Part shown: piece after piece, positions 57,753-64,000 of the stretch | How the letters are laid out: each line of letters starts with the position of its first letter | Numbering within the stretch: the stretch's first letter is position 1 | DNA from: Rehmannia glutinosa | Taxonomy: Eukaryota > Streptophyta > Magnoliopsida > Lamiales > Orobanchaceae | Direction of reading: 5' to 3' | Assembly (NCBI GenBank): GCA_016081115.2 | Contig: JABTTQ020000669.1 | Location: 116,001-180,000 of the forward strand | DNA length: 64,000 nucleotides | Position numbers and translations under genes: made by a program | Notes under the pieces: generated by a model | Told to the model about the DNA's origin: nothing | Seen by the model: only the letters and a program-made list of their open reading frames with translations | The model's database searches: none

Positions 57753-59226
57753 TGTTCGCCTTATTTTTAGCTTCACCGTAAGTGTACGGTGTAGTTTATA
57801 GAAAAGGGTAAGCAAGGTCGTATCCACAGAGACTAATAAATTTATGTGCTAAGTATTTAACTAAGATAGTCTTATTTTTATTTAGACGATCAAAATTTGA
57901 TAATTGTAGTAGAAGTAAAGACAAGATTAACCACAAAAACACAAGATGAAAATAATAATGGAATTATCAAGGGAATGAAATGAATTCCCGGGTTATGGTT
58001 TCAATTAATATTCCTCTTGTTGTCCAATTTAATCAAATCCAAAGTTATCATCAATACACCTATAAGACGATCACAACGGTATTTTATCCTCCCTCTCGAG
58101 ATGTATATAAAGTGTAGATTGAAATATCTATGCTAGCATCTCTACTCAACATAAGATACACAACTCCCAAATGCACAAAAGATCATATATCCTCACAAAT
58201 ATTCACAAACCTCTTGATTATACAAATATTCATGTCAAGTACCCAAGATCTAATTTTGAAACTCATCTCTCGAATTATGAATCAATATATCAAACATGCT
58301 AAATCATTGGCCAAATGATAAAACAAGAATAAGAACAAAGTACTCAAATAGGCTTCAAGACAATAACTTCAATTAAGATTAAAACATTCAACAAGAGTTC
58401 AATTAATCTACTTCCAAAACCCGGAAATCACAAGAAGTTTAGCTCTTCATTACAAATAAACAACTCATAGACAAATTGTTTATATTCATGACAAGCTAAA
58501 ATGAAAGATTAAAGCACAAAGAATGAGAAAACTTAGGGAAAGTAGATAATCTCTCGATTAATCTTCAATCCTCGAGCTCCGATTCGACCCGATTCTTCCC
58601 TTGATTTTTCCTTGATGAAGTTGAGCTATTTTTTGTGTTCTTGGGTCTTTTCCAGACCTTTCCTCTATGCCCTAGTTCAAGCCTCCCATGTATCTATTTA
58701 TAGTACCCCTGTTTTTAGATCTGAAAATCGGACTTTTATTGTTTTATCCGCCCACGGGCGCTGCAGCGCGCACATAACACACTCCGGCTGCAGCGCATAT
58801 CCAAAATTTGGCCACCGCCTTTATTTTCGCCTCCGTGTCTTCTGCAGCGCTTTCGTTTTGCGCTGCAGCGCCATCCAAACGTCCGAATTCGGTTTTGCGT
58901 CCTTCATCAAAGTTGTAGCCCTATCTCTTAGCTTTCGATAGCCACTTTAATCACCTCAATATCAATTTTGTAGAGAGAGTTATGGCCAAAATACTAAACC
59001 CTGCCAGTGATGGAAATTTCAAATGCATTTGGACGTTTCTTCAAATCAATCTCTCGTTGTTTGATCGTTCATACTTATTTTGATACATGATTCATTAATA
59101 TGACTATAAACTCAATATAATTGCCTCTCAACATGGCTTGGCTACTCAAATGACTCAAAATACTTAAAAACAACACAATACTTAAGTCTAGGAAGCCCAA
59201 ATCATTGGTATAAAACCAAGTGAACA
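57753..59226 (-). repeat. Gypsy-NA LTR 3 (right, 1474 bp)
   Basis: It starts TGTTCGCC and ends GTGAACA, followed by the right TSD ATTGT at 59227-59231. Confidence 0.9.
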
Positions 59227-59231
59227 ATTGT

Positions 59232-60180
59232 CCCTCATGGACTTAATCTATTCATTCATTGGCATCCATCCACTTTTGAGAGTTGGAACTTTCATGGCTT
59301 GATAGAAGTTGATTGAATCATCTTCCATCATTCCAATGCCAACCTCATTTTCTTGGAGAAATATAATGTAATCATCTGGCATTGCACTTCTTCTTTCCGT
59401 AGTGGATCTCCTTAATGGCATGAGTTCTTGAGGTTGTAGAGTTTGTTCATCTGGAGTAATTTCTGAAATAGCATTGTGTCTTGAACAAGGTTAGGAATGA
59501 AATTCCGATCAATGCCAATAACACCTGTAGGAATATCAACGTATTCCTCTTCAAATACAAAGTCCTCAACTCTATCTCCACCCGCAAACTCAACATCCTC
59601 AAAGAACCAGGCATTTATCAACTCAGAAATATCCTTGGTTGTGGGATCATAAAACTTGTACCCTTTGGACTTTTCAGAATATCCAACAAAATAACAACTA
59701 ACTGTCCTTAAATCCAGTTTCTTCTCATTAGGCTTTGTAAGGCCTTGCCTCAGCTAGACATTCCCAAACGTGCAAGTGCTTCAGACTAGGTTTCTAGCCC
59801 GTCTAAAGTTCATAAGGGATTATGTTAGTCGCTTTAGTTGGAAACTTTACTAAGGATATATGCTGCAGCCTTAAGTGCTTCTTCCTAGAGTGATTCTGGT
59901 AAGGTAGAATGACTAATCATACTCCTCACCATATTCTTAAGCGTTCTGGTAAAGAACTGGAACTAGCAAATTTTGAATCATGAGACAAGCTAAATTTTCA
60001 ATTTCTGAATGAATAGGAATAACCGAATTTGTCCAAAGCCGAAATAGAAGTCAAGTTCCAAATAAATGTCTCATCAAGATTCAAATAAAATCCAGTTCTT
60101 AACAATAATCTATATTTTCCTATTGTTTCAACCATAATTGTCTAGTCTTTTGCCCATTTTGATGTATCTTTCACCATCAT
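59232..60180 (-). pseudogene. Copia-2 pol remnant: pre-integrase region and integrase C-terminus
   Basis: The minus strand shows LLLRTGFYLNLDETF and SISALDKFGYSYSF (pre-integrase region, 60120-59990). It then passes abruptly into NHSRKKHLRLQHIS and PTKATNIIPYEL of the integrase C-terminal part, KPNEKKLDLRTVSCYFVGYS, and the frame 59621-59412 (LINAWFFEDVEFAGG). The integrase catalytic core between them is largely deleted near 59930. The next downstream piece (RT) resumes at 49720 on the far side of the gypsy array. Confidence 0.75.
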
Positions 60181-62059
60181 TTACTTTTGGAAACGAAGAC
60201 AACCCCTTACAGATACACGTATCTGGTGTAAGTTGACGAACTAAAATCTTTCCACCATGTGTGCCAAGAAACCGAAGTTAAGTTAACCTCAAAACAAACC
60301 ATAACTAAGCAGCGTACCTTATCCTTCTATATTTTTAATTTCTTGCCTTTTATTCTTTAAGTTAAGGCAATATTAGCCCTTTTGTCTCATATTGTGTTAA
60401 CCTTTTCTCTTTCTGAGTGCAGTATGAGATGACTCATTTAGAGAGTAAAACTCTTTTTAACTGTCGACTCATCTTAAACTGGCTAAACTGTGTCGAAAGA
60501 GATATCAAAATCTAAATGCACTAGCAAGTCCTCAAAAGCAATACGAGACATGTCTATAATTTATTCTTGATATTGCCTTTACTCTCATACCTTACTGATA
60601 TCATATTTGTCAAAAGCGTACTAATCTGAGCCTTTCGTTCTCAACAAATATTTTCTCAATACGCGCAAGGAATTCCTTAGCTATAGTGACATTTCTAGAT
60701 AAAGTGCCCTTTTAACCTAAAAGCTATATTGATCTTGTAAATATAAGCGGGGAATATACGAACTTAAATCCAGAAAATAAACAATATACAAATCATGCTC
60801 ACATAAATCTCGGAATCCTAATAATAAATTCAAATAATGATAAATCCCACCTCAAGATATCGACACTCCATTAATATTTCATCTTTGGACAGAATATTAA
60901 CTTGTAATTGACATCTTGGTGCGGTAATACCGATAATAAGAACATATCAAACAGTAAACCTTCCTTTTGGCCGATTTAGTGTTCATTTGTAAAACCGAAT
61001 AATTATCACGCGTTTATTACCACAAGTGCACATGCAATTCTGAAAAATATTCACATTCTATTGGGCCGGTTAATACTAACATATGTTGCACACGCACAAC
61101 CTTTTATATTCTAAAATAAATTAATCTCCACAAGAGAGGTCACTTTGGCGACATGTCGCTTCAATTAATCCATCTCAAAATATATAAATCCATACCAATA
61201 TTCGATTTTAAATTAAATTCCATGATTAAACTTGATAGGGTTTTCCTTATTATTTGAGGTCAATTTTAACAATAAACAAACTTTAATTGAACCTCAAAAT
61301 TAAAACCTATTTATAATAAAACCCTAAGTTTTCTAAACTGGGATTGGGCCCATAAAGGAAAGTTGATATGCATAAACTCCCAAAAAAAAGGTTGAATTTC
61401 AAGCAAACTCATAATTCCTGAAAATCGCATAACCACCCCAAATCCCCAGCTTGTTGACCGAAAAAAACCATCTCCTCACCTTAAACTTCAATTTCCGTCA
61501 GTCTTAATCCGATGCTTCCCATCCCACCGGACGTAACCCATCGCCCAACCATCTTTTGCCGGTGAACTCCAGAAACGGGTGGCCAAATACCGGTACTTCA
61601 AACTACGATGGGAAAATGCAAAAAGTCCTCGGACCAGTTGCAAATTTGCCGCCTCCACCACCATTCAGTGTCTGCCAATGACTAATCCATCTATACCAGG
61701 CCCTGAATCGAAATCGTTGATGTGCGATGGTGGGTGTTGTCCTACGGGAAAAGGCAATGGGCAATCTGGGTTTTGAGAATTGCGTATTCCTTTGTTTTCT
61801 TTTAATGTGTCATAATTCCACCATAATCATTATTAAAAAAAATACTAAACCTTTTTCTTAATCCAGAGCGGCAACCACGGTAATGGCGTGACACATATGC
61901 AAAGGAAAAACAAGATTCTCAAATTCCAAAACTTCTGATTCCACATAAGTATAATCACAGATTCTGAAATATTCAGAAACACCGAATCTACTGCAAAATA
62001 AATAATACCGAATACAACTTGGATCGAAAATAATTCGATTCTCAATAACTCAATATGAA
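60181..62059 (-). other. Copia-2 leader and gag region, unreadable
   Basis: This should hold gag and the 5' leader. I could not recognise a Gag frame. A GC-richer patch at 61440-61760 and splice-like sites suggest leader sequence; it carries only short chance frames. Confidence 0.4.
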
Positions 62060-62074
62060 TTTGCTCTGATACCA
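62060..62074 (-). promoter_or_regulatory. Copia-2 primer binding site
   Basis: TGGTATCAGAGCAAA on the minus strand, two bases after the LTR end, is the standard initiator tRNA-Met primer site of plant copia elements. Confidence 0.9.
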
Positions 62075-62076
62075 CT

Positions 62077-62534
62077 TGTTGGAATAAACTTTAGTGAATA
62101 ATATCACTTTAACCCAGGAGCCTTCATATCGAATTATCAAGAATCAAAACTAGATTGCGGAAGCGTACCTGAATCCATAGCAATTGGTTTTGGGATCTGG
62201 CCTTCTAGATCTACACGTCTCAAAGCTTTTCAGAGAACCCTTTAGTTTTCTCCGTAGGTTTCTTTCTGACGATGGGATAGCAGAATAGAATATCGTAGAC
62301 GTGTGACCTAGGGACCATAACCTTTATATAGGGTACCCTATTTTAGCCCATCATTAAAATAAGAATAACTCATTAAGTCTCTACACATTAAAGGCCCACA
62401 CCCTATTAGATACATTAAAGCCCAATTCCTTAAACCTTATTTGATCACTTATAAAATGGGTTTAACCTTAATTGACAGTCCACAATACACAATAATTTCA
62501 CATATAAGCCCAACGTTGGATTAATGATCCAACA
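62077..62534 (-). repeat. Copia-2 5' LTR
   Basis: 458 bp; same ends as the left LTR; followed by GGAAA at 62535-62539. Confidence 0.9.
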
Positions 62535-62784
62535 GGAAATAGATTGATGATTATGGTAAGATTGATTGCATAAAGTTTAAAAATTAGATAGGTAATTGAC
62601 AGTGTTTTATTTTCTGACAAAGTTTAAAAATTGTTATACCTTTGGTAAATTTATCAATTAACAGAATCTACAAAGATTTAACTCAATTAATACCGTTATC
62701 TGTCAAAACATCAATGGTATTGATATTTTGGTAAAAATCTAGCAAAATAATATAAGTAAAGTATCCAGCAGAATATTTTTTTAT

Positions 62785-63143
62785 GATCAAAGATTTTCTT
62801 GTCACAAAGCAGACGGACAAGTATAAAACAACTGCGACAAAACAAAAAAAAATTATTTTATAGAAAAACTCATGTTTTCGAAATGTTTGAGCAGTCGTTC
62901 CCAAGATTTATTTTTGATTTTAAGAACTTCGTTGATTTAATAGATCTAGATACTGTTGATGATACAATGTTGTTAGGTGATTAATTTTGTATTCACTTTT
63001 GTTTATCTTTCTAATTAGTTATTTGAAAGATATATGAATTGTTTTATTGTATTTTCATTGAACTGTGTTTTTTTAGATGTTATTGGTAGAGTGGTTTTTA
63101 TGCACTCAGCTCAGAATAAAGACCTAGATGGGAGGGTTACCAG
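62785..63143 (+). pseudogene. Second RPA70-like (DUF223) fragment, cut by an LTR
   Basis: The plus-strand exon 62785-62976 reads IKDFLVTKQTDKYKTTA, then, after a frame change at a nine-A run, KTHVFEMFEQSFPRFIFDF and DTVDDTMLL. After a donor at 62977 and an acceptor at 63076, the next exon reads DVIGRVVFMHSAQNKDLDGR and ends at 63143, where an LTR begins. It is homologous to exons 2-3 of the Helitron RPA-like gene (37896-37448), with the intron at the identical codon and phase. It is therefore a second, independently decayed copy, probably from another Helitron, whose remaining exons are not in view. Confidence 0.8.
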
Positions 63144-64000
63144 TGTCACGCCCCAAAAGTAGAGTCGCGATACAACGGATAACTTACGCCAGTTCTCCAT
63201 TCTAAGAATATAATCCACCAAGTATTTGAGCAATATAAATTCCCAAATAGTATTGTTCCTTATAACTCCTCGGAACAGAGTTATTTGTCACTGCAGAAAT
63301 ACTAATACAAACCAATTATTCATGAGAAGGGGTCCTACGCCCCTCTATCACATCAAACGTAGTAAATTATCCATAAATGAAATTTAAGGCTAGATCGACG
63401 GACTAAGTCTAGAAATTACTCCATCGCTTGGTCTTCTTCATTGACGTCTTCATGATATGGTGGATCAACAACTGGCCGTTGAAAAAGGTAGGGTGAGACA
63501 AAAATTCTCAGTGGATGGGTGATCGTGTGCAAGTGTGACTTATATAGATGCAGGAAAACAATTATATTAAGAATGCATGATTTATGATACAAGCAACATG
63601 GTATTCAAAATAATACAATTTTATATAATTTGATGGAAATAGTTCGTGATCATTCACACACTAATAATGTGTTGCAAGTAGTTCAAGTAGTGGTTGTGTA
63701 CGGAGTGTAACACCAACCCAAGCAAGTAATGGTTGCACACAGAGTGTGATGCCAACCCAAGCACGTAACATTGGAACCGTGTGGATCAGACAATGATTCC
63801 TCTGTTCTACCTTATGACTCCCCAAGCACGTTTGGCACATAGTCATATCTACTTTATTACTACCTGGGCGATACAACTCCAACAATTATGGCTTGCAAGG
63901 CCCAGAGTGTCATAATCATGATTATACCCATACTACAACCCACTTCCCTTAGACACTCCGTCCACAGTTGTGGGATTAGGACGGTGGGGCCGGTAAGGAA
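63144..64000. mobile_element. Partial gypsy-type LTR running off the window
   Basis: It begins TGTCACGCCCCAAAA, a common start of plant Ty3/gypsy LTRs, exactly where the RPA-like exon is interrupted. No end, primer site or partner LTR is inside the window, so orientation and size are unknown. Confidence 0.6.
63691..63768. repeat. 39-bp tandem repeat in the terminal LTR
   Basis: Two copies (63691-63729 and 63730-63768) share TGGTTG, GAGTGT and CCAACCCAAGCA. Such U3 repeats often carry enhancer-like sites in LTRs. A weaker third unit follows near 63769. Confidence 0.7.

Larger units (their letters stand above)
49726..59226 (-). mobile_element. Gypsy-NA: non-autonomous Ty3/gypsy array, LTR-internal-LTR-internal-LTR
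   Basis: Three LTRs (49726-51177, 53729-55201, 57753-59226) separate two internal regions, each exactly 2551 bp (51178-53728 and 55202-57752). The outer ends share the TSD ATTGT (49721-49725 and 59227-59231), while inner LTR edges do not show separate TSDs. Each internal region has a tRNA-Asp-type primer site, one gag-like frame and the GTTGGGAGGCAACCC motif common in plant Athila-like elements. It has no protease, RT or integrase. The array interrupts Copia-2 pol between integrase and RT. Confidence 0.9.
47367..62534 (-). mobile_element. Copia-2: decayed Ty1/copia element containing a gypsy insertion
   Basis: The LTRs are 47367-47837 (471 bp) and 62077-62534 (458 bp), starting TGTTGGAATAAAC and ending GATCCAACA. 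On the minus strand the primer site TGGTATCAGAGCAAA (initiator tRNA-Met type) follows the right LTR at 62074-62060, and a polypurine-like CCCAAGTGGGAGAT precedes the left LTR. The flanks are GGAAA(A) on the left and GGAAA on the right, a near-perfect TSD. Coding pieces of protease/pre-integrase, integrase and RT are in the correct order once the gypsy array (49726-59226) is removed. All are degenerate. Confidence 0.9.

Noticed and set aside
50582..58941. Plus-strand frames repeated three times in the gypsy LTRs (for example 50582-50851, 54714-55058, 58612-58941)
   Set aside because: They lie inside LTRs, differ in length between copies because of small indels, and have no recognisable domain.
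59481..59711. Plus-strand frame 59481-59711
   Set aside because: It is the complement of the Copia-2 integrase C-terminal frame on the minus strand.
1..64000. tRNA, rRNA or other classical RNA genes
   Set aside because: I saw no cloverleaf-type gene with proper A and B boxes and no rRNA sequence. The tRNA-like strings present are primer sites of LTR elements.

Overview
The window is nuclear DNA of a flowering plant, most likely a eudicot. The support is an AT-rich background, GT-AG introns, one spliced plant-type gene, and nested LTR retrotransposons, a Helitron, a LINE and several MITE families. A Lamiales/asterid source is only a guess from the style of the copia elements and of the zinc-knuckle gene. 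No prokaryotic, organellar or CRISPR feature was seen.

Layout. 1-943: partial copia LTR. 944-5532: gypsy LTR relic and a decayed minus-strand LINE. 5533-9600: intergenic, with a 1.27-kb fold-back element. 9600-14849: the only recognisable host gene, a six-exon plus-strand gene for a two-zinc-knuckle protein with a Plus3-like C-terminus. It has two apparent frameshifts, and four of its introns (the leader intron and introns 2, 3 and 5) hold MITE or TIR-like insertions. 16016-24708: a Sirevirus-like copia insertion with a perfect 5-bp TSD (TATTG). It has lost gag and nearly all of pol but keeps a roughly 4.75-kb extra reading frame with its own promoter-like upstream region. 25568 to at least 38154: a Helitron with a decayed RepHel gene, a decayed RPA70-like gene and, between them, a plant promoter plus leader that looks captured. 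39051-47366: small DNA transposons, including a hAT element with a perfect 8-bp TSD, a MULE-like element with a GC-rich insert, a Harbinger-type MITE and a block of short degenerate repeats. 47367-62534: a decayed copia element holding a younger non-autonomous gypsy array, LTR-internal-LTR-internal-LTR, bounded by one 5-bp TSD (ATTGT). 62785-64000: a second RPA70-like fragment cut by a gypsy-type LTR that runs off the window.

How the parts work together. Apart from the zinc-knuckle gene, almost everything is transposon DNA. The Helitron RepHel and RPA genes are on the same strand and would together supply rolling-circle initiation, helicase and single-strand binding, but both are broken. The copia element at 16-25 kb and the gypsy array are both deletion derivatives that would depend on proteins supplied in trans. 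The most unusual items are the copia derivative that keeps only its extra gene behind a TATA-type promoter, the five-part LTR array, the HUH-to-HER change in RepHel, the G-box palindrome promoter inside the Helitron, and two very short poly(A) retroposon insertions that share the same tail.
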